A DNA stretch of 64,000 nucleotides from Evansella cellulosilytica DSM 2522 (GCF_000177235.2 NC_014829.1:1488001-1552000), one strand, 5' to 3'. Numbered from the stretch's first letter, positions 17,573-26,277 are shown. Numbers and translations: made by a program. Notes: generated by a model not told the origin, from the letters alone.

Positions 17573-18112
17573 ATGAAAAAAAATTTGCTAATCGGCGCTT
17601 TGTTAGTAGGTATGATTGTGTGGGCAATAATTGATTCCATTGAATGGAATACTGAAGAAACCGCTAAGGTCGGTGTATCTAACGAAGAGGTAGGAATATT
17701 TATTGGAGATATTGCACCAGATTTTCAGTTAACTACATTGGATGGTGATCGTGTTAAGCTTTCTGATTATAGAGGACAGAAAATTATGCTTAACTTTTGG
17801 GCTACTTGGTGTCCTCCTTGTCGAGCTGAAATGCCAGATATGCAGCGTGCATATGAGGAGAACGACATCATTATTCTTGCAGTTAATTTAACTGAGACAG
17901 AGTCTCGTGTTGAGAATGTGGAAACTTTTGCAGACGATTTCGAGCTAACTTTTCCGATACTTTTAGATGAAAGAACAGAAGTAGCTGATCTTTTTGCTGT
18001 TCAACCTGTTCCAACATCCTTTATGATTGATACTACAGGGCGTATTGAGCATGTTGCAATCGGTCCAATGAATGAAGACATGATAATCCAAAAAATAAAT
18101 GAAATGAATTAA
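17573..18112 (+). CDS. Membrane-anchored ResA/TlpA-like thiol-disulfide oxidoreductase
   Basis: A 179-residue protein. An N-terminal signal-anchor (residues 4-21, LLIGALLVGMIVWAIID) is followed by an AhpC/TSA-type thioredoxin domain outside the membrane: APDFQLTTLDGDRVKLSDY, WCPPC with Cys80/Cys83, and the cis-Pro loop PVPTSFMID. ResA keeps apocytochrome c cysteines reduced. No cytochrome c or cytochrome c synthesis genes are nearby, so another reduced substrate is possible. Reductant would come from the CcdA protein encoded upstream. Confidence 0.88.
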   Translation: MKKNLLIGALLVGMIVWAIIDSIEWNTEETAKVGVSNEEVGIFIGDIAPDFQLTTLDGDRVKLSDYRGQKIMLNFWATWCPPCRAEMPDMQRAYEENDIIILAVNLTETESRVENVETFADDFELTFPILLDERTEVADLFAVQPVPTSFMIDTTGRIEHVAIGPMNEDMIIQKINEMN

Positions 18113-18148
18113 ATATAGAAATTAAATACAGTAAGTCGGTGATGGGAA

Positions 18149-18835
18149 ATGTTAAATCAGCAATTAGTTCAAGTTGTTGAAGATAATGAAATGATTCGAA
18201 ACTTAGTCGAAATTTACTTAAGAAAAGAAGGTTATGATGTGATAACTGCTGTTGATGGTGAGGAAGCGAAGGAACAATTTCTTCAATATTCTCCATGCGC
18301 TGTCATTCTTGACTTAATGCTCCCAAAGCTTAGTGGGGAAGAAGTATGTCGATGGATAAGAAGCCAAAAAAGAAATGAGATATCCATCATAATGCTTACT
18401 GCAAAAATAAGTGCAGAAAGTAAAATAAATGGATTGAGAATAGGGGCTGACGACTATGTTATTAAACCATTTAGCCCGGAAGAACTTATGGCAAGGGTAG
18501 AAGCTGTACTAAGAAGAAGTGGTCAATTTTGCCAAAAAATTAGCCTTAACGGTCTTATAATTCAACCGAGAAAAGGAGTCGTTCTTCTGAACGGAAAACC
18601 TGTAAATTTGACTAAATATGAATTCAATCTCCTTTTTTACTTTATGGAAAATCCTAATATTGTTCTTTCTAGGGAACAGCTTATTCAACAAATACATCCA
18701 CACACAGATGTAGATATATTAGATAGAACCATTGATGCACATATCAAAAAATTACGCGAGAAAATTGAGGATGTCCCTTCGAAGCCGAAGAAGATCCAAA
18801 CTGTTAGAGGAATGGGGTATCGTTTTGTTGTCTAA
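18149..18835 (+). CDS. OmpR/PhoB-family response regulator
   Basis: A 228-residue regulator. The receiver domain (about 1-125) has the acidic pair Glu11-Asp12, phospho-acceptor Asp55 in VILDLMLPK, and IKPFSPEEL near its end. The winged-helix DNA-binding domain (about 130-225) ends in RGMGYRFVV. Its 3' end overlaps the histidine kinase gene, so the two form a two-component pair. The signal and targets are unknown; the neighbouring ccdA-resA and sortase genes are the obvious candidates. Confidence 0.92.
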   Translation: MLNQQLVQVVEDNEMIRNLVEIYLRKEGYDVITAVDGEEAKEQFLQYSPCAVILDLMLPKLSGEEVCRWIRSQKRNEISIIMLTAKISAESKINGLRIGADDYVIKPFSPEELMARVEAVLRRSGQFCQKISLNGLIIQPRKGVVLLNGKPVNLTKYEFNLLFYFMENPNIVLSREQLIQQIHPHTDVDILDRTIDAHIKKLREKIEDVPSKPKKIQTVRGMGYRFVV

Positions 18836-19922
18836 GTGGAATCTGGCAAATAACAATATAGGGTTGTTATGGCGTATGACGGGTCTCAATATCATCCTCA
18901 TTACACTTCTTATCAGCATGAGTAGTATTGTAATATACAATACAGCTTGTACATTACTCGAGGAAATGACGAATGCAGATGAGTCGATGCAGGTATTATT
19001 TAGTGATACGTTATTATCATATTTAATTTGGATCAGTCTATCCATTATTTTTTTTGGAAGCTTAATTTATTTTTCTATTATGAAAAAAATAGTGAAACCA
19101 ATAAAAAGATTAGCAAGGTCTACTAAAGTGCTACAGAATGGCGATTATCCTAGTCCGATAGAGGTTAACTCGCAAGATGAAATAGGTGTGTTGACGCAAA
19201 ACTTTAATCAACTAACCTACATTTTGAAAAAAAATGAACATACACGTAATAAAATGATTACGGATATGGCTCACGAGTTACGTACGCCTCTATCAAATAT
19301 TAACGGTTATTTAGAGGGATTAAAAAACGGAATTATTAGTGGTGATGCTGCGTTATATGAGTCATTACATAAAGAATCAGAGAGACTAATTCTAATGATT
19401 AATCAGTTGTATGAATTAAATGAATGGAATATTGGTGGTAAAAGTAAAACGTATGAAAAAAAGTGTACTAGAGTCGAAAAATTACTCCATGATTGTATAC
19501 AGTTATTCAAACTAGAGCTTGATAAAAAGAACATCGACTTTGAGATACTCACAGAACAATCTATCATTTTTATAGATGAAAAGGGGATCCGGCAAGCAGT
19601 AATAAATCTTGTACAAAATGCAATTCAATACTACCAAGGTGAGGGGAAGATTACTTTACGAGGAGAGATTGTAGAAAATGAGATTATCATTGCAGTAACT
19701 GGTCCTGGGCAGCCTATACCTATTGATAAACGTGATTTGATTTTTGAAAGGTTTTATAGAATTGATGGTTCGCGAAATGATAAAACAGGAGGCGTGGGTC
19801 TAGGATTAGCAATTGTGAAGGAAATAATTGGCACAACTTTTAATGGCAACGTTGGAATTGAATCAGAAAATAATATACACACCTTTTGGTTCTCAATTCC
19901 AAGAAAGTATACGGAGTGCTAG
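18825..19922 (+). CDS. Sensor histidine kinase
   Basis: About 365 residues, assuming the TTG at 18825, which overlaps the regulator stop and follows GGGG; the exact start is uncertain (TTG at 18828 is also possible). Two membrane helices (about 20-40 and 65-88) enclose a short outside loop of roughly 25 residues, too small for a classical ligand domain. HAMP, HisKA with His150 in DMAHELRTPLSN, and an HATPase domain (NLVQNAIQYY, GGVGLGLAIV) follow. The small loop suggests sensing in the membrane or through a partner protein, perhaps thiol status, which is inference. Confidence 0.88.
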   Translation: MLSKWNLANNNIGLLWRMTGLNIILITLLISMSSIVIYNTACTLLEEMTNADESMQVLFSDTLLSYLIWISLSIIFFGSLIYFSIMKKIVKPIKRLARSTKVLQNGDYPSPIEVNSQDEIGVLTQNFNQLTYILKKNEHTRNKMITDMAHELRTPLSNINGYLEGLKNGIISGDAALYESLHKESERLILMINQLYELNEWNIGGKSKTYEKKCTRVEKLLHDCIQLFKLELDKKNIDFEILTEQSIIFIDEKGIRQAVINLVQNAIQYYQGEGKITLRGEIVENEIIIAVTGPGQPIPIDKRDLIFERFYRIDGSRNDKTGGVGLGLAIVKEIIGTTFNGNVGIESENNIHTFWFSIPRKYTEC

Positions 19923-19971
19923 TAAAAGACGGTCCTGTGCCACGAACTTACCTTAAAATAGGAGGGATAGA

Positions 19972-20559
19972 ATGGGAAGATGGATTAGCTTTTTATTATT
20001 AGTAACAGGTCTTATATTTGTAAGTGTGAATTCGTATCAAATATTTGCTGCTAAATCAAAGCATAGTGATTCACTTCAAGTAGCTCAAAAAATCATTTTA
20101 GAATCAGAAGGGAAGGGAAGTGAAGAACTGATAGAAGATGGAATATTGGAAGACATTGAACCAGAGTTAGGTGAAATTATTGGTATCATTTCAATTCCAA
20201 GTTTAAATGATGAATGGGCTATTGTTGAGGGGACAAGAGAAGAAGATTTAGATGTAGGTGTAGGACATTACTTCGGGACTGCATATCCAGCCCAAGGGAA
20301 GCAAGTGTTTTTAGCGGGACATAGAGATACAGTTTTTAGTGAATTAAATGAAATAACCGAGGGGGATATTATTGAAATTCAAATGAGCTATGGTACGTTT
20401 CAATATGAAGTATCAGAAATGTTCATTGTTGATGCAGAAGATAGGACAGTGATAGATTACTCAACTGATGAAGAAGTATTAACTTTATGTACTTGTTATC
20501 CATTTAGGTATGTTGGTCCTGCTCCAGACCGATATATTATTAATGCTACCCCTTTATAA
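19972..20559 (+). CDS. Class D sortase
   Basis: A 195-residue transpeptidase with an N-terminal membrane helix (about 4-24), an acidic linker and a sortase barrel. The catalytic residues are His117 in LAGHRDTVF, Cys175 in TLCTC and Arg187 in APDRYII. Class D sortases attach proteins with LPxTG-like tails to the cell wall; in B. subtilis YhcS recognises LPDTS. No substrate with a sorting tail is encoded in this window. It follows the two-component system by 50 nt and may be its target. The second cysteine, Cys173 beside the nucleophile, is worth noting next to thiol-reductase genes. Confidence 0.88.
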   Translation: MGRWISFLLLVTGLIFVSVNSYQIFAAKSKHSDSLQVAQKIILESEGKGSEELIEDGILEDIEPELGEIIGIISIPSLNDEWAIVEGTREEDLDVGVGHYFGTAYPAQGKQVFLAGHRDTVFSELNEITEGDIIEIQMSYGTFQYEVSEMFIVDAEDRTVIDYSTDEEVLTLCTCYPFRYVGPAPDRYIINATPL

Positions 20560-20954
20560 TAGAGGAAGGGGTGCTCCCCCCATTATTATCCGTAGAATAA
20601 ACATGTTGATCTTTTTCTCCTCGTCATGTACTTCTTCTTGGCCAGAAACGTCGAAAGAAAATCTCCTGATACTAAGTGGACATTATCTCCAAAAAATTTT
20701 TTTATCTAAAAAATCCCTTCCTTTGTTCTTTATATTAGCACTTAAAACACTCTACTAAAACATGCTAATAAAAGTAAGAAAGTAATATTAATAAGTTAAT
20801 AGAAACAGGAACTATGCAAAAGATACTGCTTATTTCAACTGGCACTTTCCTATGAAACTTTAGTAGCATCTCATATTAGTAGCGTATGGCGTGTTATAAT
20901 AATAGATAATATAAAATGTTGAAAAAATAAGAATTGCTATGGAAGGAGCTTGTC
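20560..20954 (+). other. Intergenic gap of about 395 bp
   Basis: It holds a weak GGGG-TGCT-CCCC hairpin just after the sortase stop (about 20565-20582), then AT-rich DNA and the ribosome site of the next gene. No convincing gene is seen on either strand. Confidence 0.4.
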
Positions 20955-21617
20955 ATGAAGGTTGCTATATTTGATTTTGATGGAACGTTATTTCCGAAAG
21001 AAACATTTCCGTTAATGATGAAACATTTAAAAACGCACCCAGTACATAAAAATAAGTATCGTAAATTTATAGGAAGGCTCTTGCCCGTTTATATTGCGTA
21101 TAAGTGTAAGTTATACAGAGAGAAAAAAATGAAGGAATACTCTATGAAATGCTTTCTTTCTTCATTAGGGACAATACGAGAAAAGGAGGTCGAGCAATTT
21201 TTCGAAGAGCTCGCAGCTCATATGAAAGAAAACCTCGACGAAAGGGTAATTAAAAAGCTTGAAGCACATAGAAAAGAAGGCTATTATATCATGTTAGTAT
21301 CGGGGGCATTTGAGCCACTTCTTTATGCTGTAACGGAAAATATTACGTTTGATCGGATAATCGGAACGGTTATTCCATACAAGGAGAACAAGTTAAACGT
21401 ACAAGCTCCTATTTCTCACGTGAATGGGGAACGTAAAAAGGAAAAAATTTTAGAAGCACTTATAGAAAATGAAGTCGATTGGCAAAATAGCTTTGCATAT
21501 GGAGATAGCTATTCAGATTTAGATGTACTGCAATTAGTAGGAAATGCGGTAGCAGTTCAGCCGGAGCCTCGTCTTCTTGAAGTAGCAAAAAAAATGGAGT
21601 GGGAGATCATTTCATAA
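20955..21617 (+). CDS. HAD-superfamily phosphatase, SerB-like (subfamily IB)
   Basis: A 220-residue protein with HAD motif I FDFDGTLF at residues 5-12, motif II in MLVSGAFEPLLYAV and motif IV YGDSYSDLDVL. The cap is helical, as in HAD-IB phosphoserine phosphatase relatives. The ATG at 20955 lies 6 nt after AAGGAG; the TTG at 20934 lies before that site. The substrate is a small phosphorylated metabolite that cannot be named. moaB follows about 115 bp later. Confidence 0.85.
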   Translation: MKVAIFDFDGTLFPKETFPLMMKHLKTHPVHKNKYRKFIGRLLPVYIAYKCKLYREKKMKEYSMKCFLSSLGTIREKEVEQFFEELAAHMKENLDERVIKKLEAHRKEGYYIMLVSGAFEPLLYAVTENITFDRIIGTVIPYKENKLNVQAPISHVNGERKKEKILEALIENEVDWQNSFAYGDSYSDLDVLQLVGNAVAVQPEPRLLEVAKKMEWEIIS

Positions 21618-21731
21618 AAATAATCATATTTGACCTCATTATTAGTAATCGATAATATAAAGTTAAAATAGTAATCGTTACTATTTGATCTAAACGTACA
21701 CTACAACCATTAATAACAAGGAGAATTAAAA

Positions 21732-22244
21732 ATGAGTGTATTTGAACATAAAAAACAAGCACCAAAGCTTGTGAAATGTAAAGTCATAACGGTGAGTGAT
21801 ACACGGACAGAGGAAACGGATAAAAGTGGCAATCTAATAAAAGAGCTGTTAATAGACGGTGGACATGCTATCCAACAATACGAAATAGTGAAGGATGAAA
21901 TGAATGACATACATCTGGCAGTTATGAAGGGGATCGAAAATGAGGAAATCGATGCCATTTTATTAAATGGAGGTACAGGAATTGCATATAGAGATGTAAC
22001 GATTGAAACTGTGCAGAAATTACTTGATAAGGAAATCGTGGGCTTCGGTGAACTATTTAGAATGCTTAGCTATACAGAAGATATTGGCTCTGCTGCCATT
22101 TTAAGTCGGGCCATCGCTGGAGTGAGTAAGCACACAGCTATTTTTTCAATGCCAGGTTCTAGTGGTGCAGTGAAGCTTGCTATGAATAAATTGATTCTTC
22201 CTGAGTTAGCACACGTGATAAGAGAAATAAAAAAAGACATGTAA
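21732..22244 (+). CDS. moaB: Molybdenum cofactor biosynthesis protein MoaB/MogA family
   Basis: A 170-residue MPT-binding fold protein. Marks are VITVSDTRTEETDKSG at the N-terminus, LNGGTGIAYRDVTIETV at the pterin site and FSMPGSSGAVKLAMNKLI. The family adenylates molybdopterin before molybdenum insertion. It lies 40 bp before the molybdopterin oxidoreductase gene, so it probably supplies cofactor to it. The rest of the cofactor pathway is not in the window. Confidence 0.9.
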   Translation: MSVFEHKKQAPKLVKCKVITVSDTRTEETDKSGNLIKELLIDGGHAIQQYEIVKDEMNDIHLAVMKGIENEEIDAILLNGGTGIAYRDVTIETVQKLLDKEIVGFGELFRMLSYTEDIGSAAILSRAIAGVSKHTAIFSMPGSSGAVKLAMNKLILPELAHVIREIKKDM

Positions 22245-22284
22245 GAGTGGAGCAATAAAGTGACAAGTAGCAGGGGGGGATATT

Positions 22285-23382
22285 TTGATTCGTTTAAAAT
22301 GGATTCATCACATACATGGCGTATTGTTTGTTTTATTGCTTCTTTCAGGACTATTTCTTTATTTTCCAACTACGAGAACGTGGTTTAATGAGCTTCGTTT
22401 TCCGCTTGTGCCATTCCATATTTGGACTTCTATTTTGTACGCCACTGTTATATTGTTCAGTCTAAGGTCTGTTTTTAAATACGTAAAAAATAAGCCTTAC
22501 ATAAAATTTTATAATGTAGGTTTCAATGTCACGTTCATTTTTATTTGGATCGTTACTGGTGTTGTTATGTATTTTCATACTTATTTCCCACCAGAGATGA
22601 CAAATATAGCAGTTTACCTCCACGGTTTATTTACTTTTTTATTTATCCCTTGGTTACTCGTTCATACTATAGGACATTTATTTAAGCTCCATCTCCCATG
22701 GCCGAAGTGGTGGAAAAGAAAAGCTCCAGTACCCGAATCTATTGCAGAAAATAAATTAAACCGAAGAGATTTTATTAAGTTTACAAGCTTAGGAGTGTTG
22801 TTTTTATTCATTGGTGGAGCGATAAAGTGGTTTCAGCCAATATTAAACATTACGGACCCAAACGCAAGAAGAGGTTACTTTCGTATATACAATGTGACGA
22901 GCGATTATCCGACATACGAAGATACTGAATGGACATTTACGGTGAGTGGACTTGTAAACAATCAAAAGACATTTACAATGGAGGACATGCAGCAGCTTCC
23001 TACTCACACAATTGTTGATGATTTCCACTGTGTTACAGGGTGGAGTGTCTTAAATGTCGAGATGAAAGGTGTTTTAGTAAACGATATTTTTACGGAGTAC
23101 AATATATCTCCTGAAGGACCTTATGTAACAGCTTATTCAGGTGACAAAGTATACTACGATACTTTTACAGTATCACAATTACTCGATGAAGGTGCGATGC
23201 TCGTCTTTCAATTTGATGGTGAAAAATTGGTACACTCGCAAGGCTTTCCATGTCGCTTGTATCATCCGAAAATGTATGGATATAAGTCGGTAAAATGGAT
23301 AGAGAGGTTAGAATTTACGAATCATCGTGCAAAAGGATATTGGCAAACGTGGGGTGGGTATGATCTTGATGGCTACTTATAG
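22285..23382 (+). CDS. Cytochrome b561-like/molybdopterin oxidoreductase fusion with internal twin-arginine motif
   Basis: The protein has 365 residues from a TTG behind GGGGGGA. Residues 1-140 form four membrane helices with many histidines (HHIHG, PFHIW, MYFHTYF, YLHG, LLVHTIGH), as in diheme cytochrome b561-type domains. A twin-arginine motif NRRDFIK (Arg160-Arg161) then precedes a fifth helix (TSLGVLFLFIGG). Residues about 190-360 are a sulfite-oxidase-type molybdopterin domain with the molybdenum ligand Cys249 in DDFHCVTGWSVLNVEMKGV. The topology places the molybdenum domain outside the cell, exchanging electrons through the b-type domain with quinone. The substrate is unknown. Confidence 0.82.
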   Translation: MIRLKWIHHIHGVLFVLLLLSGLFLYFPTTRTWFNELRFPLVPFHIWTSILYATVILFSLRSVFKYVKNKPYIKFYNVGFNVTFIFIWIVTGVVMYFHTYFPPEMTNIAVYLHGLFTFLFIPWLLVHTIGHLFKLHLPWPKWWKRKAPVPESIAENKLNRRDFIKFTSLGVLFLFIGGAIKWFQPILNITDPNARRGYFRIYNVTSDYPTYEDTEWTFTVSGLVNNQKTFTMEDMQQLPTHTIVDDFHCVTGWSVLNVEMKGVLVNDIFTEYNISPEGPYVTAYSGDKVYYDTFTVSQLLDEGAMLVFQFDGEKLVHSQGFPCRLYHPKMYGYKSVKWIERLEFTNHRAKGYWQTWGGYDLDGYL

Positions 23383-24109
23383 ACCGGTAAAAAAATGGTT
23401 GATTCCGTTAATGGCAATCATTATAGGAGGGAGCGCAGGTTTTTATTTTTTTCCGAGTGCTCATGAATACCATTACGCACAATGGATGCAAATGATAGAG
23501 GAAGCAAAGGAACTTGAATATAAAGTAGAAGGGAAGTATTCTTTTAATGATCAGCCTTCCTTTACTAGTGAGGGGATTTGGTCGGAAGAAAAATCATTTT
23601 TTACGATTTTCTCTGAGCGTACAGATTACTTTTTTCATATATTTATTGAAGAGAACGTTATGTTTGTAGATAGACAGGGTGATTGGAGGCAGGCTTCACG
23701 CCCACATCAAGTATTTGCTGAGCTTTCTCCACTAGATCATCCCTTTAATTGGACTGTGGACATGCTTTCGGATGCAGCAAAAGTTAACTATGAAGAGGAC
23801 GGTAATCAAAAAAAATATGAAGCGATCTTCCATGAGTTTCATCATGTAGATGTGATGGGGTATGAACTGAGAGAACAACGTGATACTCGTTTGGAAATGG
23901 TATTTGAAGATAACAAATTATCTTCTCTTATCATAACTATAAAACCAGTTCGACATGATGAAATAAAGGATAATGATAAATATCCCGAAGTAATGGAGCA
24001 TCTTATTTTCTTTGAAGTAAACGAAAAACAAGAAATTCGAATTGCACCTGAATATGCGCATGAATCAGCAGAGATGGAGTCATTATATTTAAATCATTTT
24101 GAGCCGTAA
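23369..24109 (+). CDS. Membrane-anchored extracytoplasmic protein, unknown function
   Basis: The protein has about 247 residues from the ATG at 23369, overlapping the oxidoreductase gene by 14 nt; the ATG at 23360 is another candidate. One N-terminal helix (about 9-28) is followed by a soluble outside domain rich in beta-strand-like segments (YKVEGKYSFNDQPSFTSEG, FHIFIEENVMFVDRQGDW). The layout recalls LolA-like lipid-binding or sensor lipoproteins, but no motif supports a name. Tight overlap with the molybdopterin enzyme suggests it is a partner or assembly factor of that complex. Confidence 0.65.
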   Translation: MATYRPVKKWLIPLMAIIIGGSAGFYFFPSAHEYHYAQWMQMIEEAKELEYKVEGKYSFNDQPSFTSEGIWSEEKSFFTIFSERTDYFFHIFIEENVMFVDRQGDWRQASRPHQVFAELSPLDHPFNWTVDMLSDAAKVNYEEDGNQKKYEAIFHEFHHVDVMGYELREQRDTRLEMVFEDNKLSSLIITIKPVRHDEIKDNDKYPEVMEHLIFFEVNEKQEIRIAPEYAHESAEMESLYLNHFEP

Positions 24110-24191
24110 ATCATTCTAGTAATATTCCCTAACAAAAAATAGGTCTATTTTGCATGGAGGAATTGTGAAAAAATTAATTTGTTAAAATCGG

Positions 24192-24220
24192 TTGACAGAT
24201 AAATAGAAAACGTTTACATT
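24192..24220 (+). promoter_or_regulatory. Probable lacI-type promoter with operator in the spacer
   Basis: TTGACA at 24192-24197 and TACATT at 24215-24220 are 17 bp apart. The palindromic core GAAAACGTTTAC (24206-24217), a LacI/GalR or cre-type sequence, lies between the boxes, which fits autorepression or catabolite control. Confidence 0.55.
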
Positions 24221-24231
24221 TTAATTAATTA

Positions 24232-24420
24232 GTTAACCGATTTCCAAATCTTCTTCAGTGAACAACACAAAAAATACTGCATATATACAAAACTCTTAGA
24301 TTTCTTCATTAAGTTTATCGATTTCCAAAAGTAGTAATATTGTATAAATACATAAAATATGAATCTATTGATAAAGATTAAAAATAATTTTTTCTCTTTT
24401 AGTTTATCGATTTCCAAATC
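24232..24420 (+). repeat. Three direct repeats in the regulator leader
   Basis: The word CGATTTCCAAA occurs at 24238, 24319 and 24408, preceded by GTTAAC, GTTTAT and GTTTAT. Spacings are 81 and 89 bp, so these are imperfect tandem duplications inside a roughly 220-nt untranslated leader. Confidence 0.55.
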
Positions 24421-24442
24421 CTTCAAAAGAGTGGTGGTAACG

Positions 24443-25459
24443 ATGAAAGTTACAATGGGAGATGTTGCTCGAAAGGCGGGAGTATCAAAAACAACCGTGT
24501 CACGCATCTTGAATGGTAATTATTCCCACACAACTTATGAGACGAGAAAACGAGTAATTAAAGCAATAGAGGAATTGGATTATCGTCCAAATGCATTGGC
24601 AAAAGGGCTGAAATCTGCAAAGACAAACGTCATCGGTATGGTGTTGTCTAACTTGAAAAATCCTTTCTGGGCTACCGTATTAGAGGGCGTAGAGGATGCA
24701 TGCCATAACAAGGGCTATAATCTTATGATATGTAACACAAATGAAGAAAAAGAAAAAGAAGAGGAATACATAAAAGCATTTCAGACAAAACAAGTTGATG
24801 GCATCGTCATCAATCCTACAGGACAAAACTTACCATTATACAAATCCACAGTTAGCAGTATACCTACCGTAGTAATCAATCGAAGAATTCCAGACTTATC
24901 AGCGCATACAGTAATTGCAGACAATGAAAAAGGTGCTTATTTAGCAGTGAGACACCTTCTTAAAAATTCCCGAAAAAACATTGCAGCAATCGCCTTTCAA
25001 AATCCATATGTAAGTACTTGGAAAGATAGGCTAAAGGGGTACCAAAACGCATTATATGAAAAGGGCTTCCTAGAGGAAGCTATTACAATATTAGAGCTAG
25101 AACAAAAGAGTGATAGCGTAAGAGAATCGATCATTCGTTTCATAAAAAACAATGCTAATATTGATGCAATATTCTCAACGAACAACATGATTACTCTTGA
25201 AATAATTGGTGCTATCAACGAGTTAGGTCTAGCAATTCCAGAAGATATTGCCATTATTGGCTATGATGAAACGATTTGGTCGAAGTATTTAAATCCTCCA
25301 TTAACAACGATTAGACAGCCAGGTTATTTAATGGGGAGGATTGCTGTTGAAAATTTGATAAGTGCAATAGATGAAAAAAGAAAGCTTGAAAATTATATAA
25401 CAATGCTAGTTCCAGAATTAATAATAAGAGAATCTTGTGGAACGAAAACAGGTCTTTGA
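24443..25459 (+). CDS. LacI-family transcriptional regulator of the sugar-acid island
   Basis: The regulator has 338 residues from the ATG at 24443; the frame continues upstream to 24359 but LacI proteins start just before the helix-turn-helix. The DNA-binding domain reads MGDVARKAGVSKTTVSRILN, with the hinge helix ALAKGLKSAKT. A periplasmic-binding-protein-like ligand domain follows (NVIGMVLSNLKNPFW, DGIVINPTG, NIDAIFSTNN, IIGYDETIWSKYLNPPLTT). Candidate operators lie in its own promoter and at 25457-25474 and 25488-25502 before the first RraA gene. It probably represses the whole cluster until a transported sugar or intermediate binds. Confidence 0.9.
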   Translation: MKVTMGDVARKAGVSKTTVSRILNGNYSHTTYETRKRVIKAIEELDYRPNALAKGLKSAKTNVIGMVLSNLKNPFWATVLEGVEDACHNKGYNLMICNTNEEKEKEEEYIKAFQTKQVDGIVINPTGQNLPLYKSTVSSIPTVVINRRIPDLSAHTVIADNEKGAYLAVRHLLKNSRKNIAAIAFQNPYVSTWKDRLKGYQNALYEKGFLEEAITILELEQKSDSVRESIIRFIKNNANIDAIFSTNNMITLEIIGAINELGLAIPEDIAIIGYDETIWSKYLNPPLTTIRQPGYLMGRIAVENLISAIDEKRKLENYITMLVPELIIRESCGTKTGL

Positions 25460-25502
25460 GAAAACGCTTTCACTCTTTAAGGGAGGTGAGTAAACGTTTT
25501 TA
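25457..25502 (+). promoter_or_regulatory. Two LacI/cre-type operator candidates before the catabolic genes
   Basis: The first, TGAGAAAACGCTTTCACT (25457-25474), overlaps the lacI stop and has the palindromic core GAAAACGCTTTC. The second is GTAAACGTTTTTA at 25490-25502. Either the local LacI protein or CcpA could bind; the sequence alone cannot separate them. Confidence 0.5.
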
Positions 25503-25566
25503 AGTTAAATAATAGAAGTTAACACACAAAGATAGCTGATAAAAATTTAACTAAAAAGGAGAAGAT

Positions 25567-26277
25567 ATGATGTCTACACAAGAAACGAAAGTTAGCAGAG
25601 AAGAGCTTTTGGAACTTTATGATGATTTAAGAGTAACGGATGTACGAGATGGATTAGATTGGGTTGGGTTACACGGGTATGGCACTGTAGATCATAGTAT
25701 CCAGCCATTATTTAGAACAAAGGTAGTCGGGATTGCTAGAACGGCGCGTTACTTACCTTTTGAAGGTCCAATGACAAATAAAACTGGTGATGAGTATACG
25801 GAATGGGTGAAATGGTACTATAGCGAAGTTTGTAATGATCCGTGGGGAGCAGACATTGAGCCAGGAGATTTCGTTTGTTTAGATGTAGCAGGGGTTGATG
25901 TAGGACTATTAGGCTCGAATAATACGCTTGACTTTAAAGCAAAAGGGGCAAGAGCATACTTAACAAACGGTGGAGGTATTCGCGATACAGACGAAGTTAT
26001 TCACCAAGGCATTCCAGTATGGTCTAAATTTATCTCTCAAGGGATGGATCAAGGTCGTATTAGATATTATGAAAAGGATATTCCAATCGCCATCGGAGGT
26101 GTTGCCATTTATCCTGGCGACGTAGTTGTTGCAGATGGAGATGGCGTTGTCGTTGTTCCGCAAAAGTATGCGGTGGAAGTTGCGAAATTTGCCCATCAAG
26201 AATTGTCTGGTGACAAAGAGGGGCGTCGCAGACTATATGAAAGATTAGGTTGGGATCTAGACGAAACAGTTTTGTAA
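25567..26277 (+). CDS. RraA-family aldolase/decarboxylase-like protein 1
   Basis: A 236-residue RraA-fold protein behind AAAAAGGAG. Family features include TDVRDGLDWVG near the N-terminus, ARAYLTNGGGIRDTDEV around the substrate Arg-Asp pair, and IYPGDVVVADGDGVVVVP near the C-terminus. Members include 4-hydroxy-4-methyl-2-oxoglutarate aldolase and oxaloacetate decarboxylase; others have no known reaction. It carries an extra segment (GPMTNKTGDEYTEWVKWYYSEV) compared with the second paralogue at 27331. It is the first structural gene after the regulator. Confidence 0.8.
   Translation: MMSTQETKVSREELLELYDDLRVTDVRDGLDWVGLHGYGTVDHSIQPLFRTKVVGIARTARYLPFEGPMTNKTGDEYTEWVKWYYSEVCNDPWGADIEPGDFVCLDVAGVDVGLLGSNNTLDFKAKGARAYLTNGGGIRDTDEVIHQGIPVWSKFISQGMDQGRIRYYEKDIPIAIGGVAIYPGDVVVADGDGVVVVPQKYAVEVAKFAHQELSGDKEGRRRLYERLGWDLDETVL

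Noticed and set aside
20510-20758. 82-codon frame overlapping the sortase 3' end
   Set aside because: It starts inside the sortase active-site region with no ribosome site and no family resemblance.
24157-24182. Tiny frame (GTG, six codons) behind GGAGGAA
   Set aside because: The ribosome site is good, but six codons with no attenuator structure nearby is too little to call a leader peptide; it may be debris of a lost gene.
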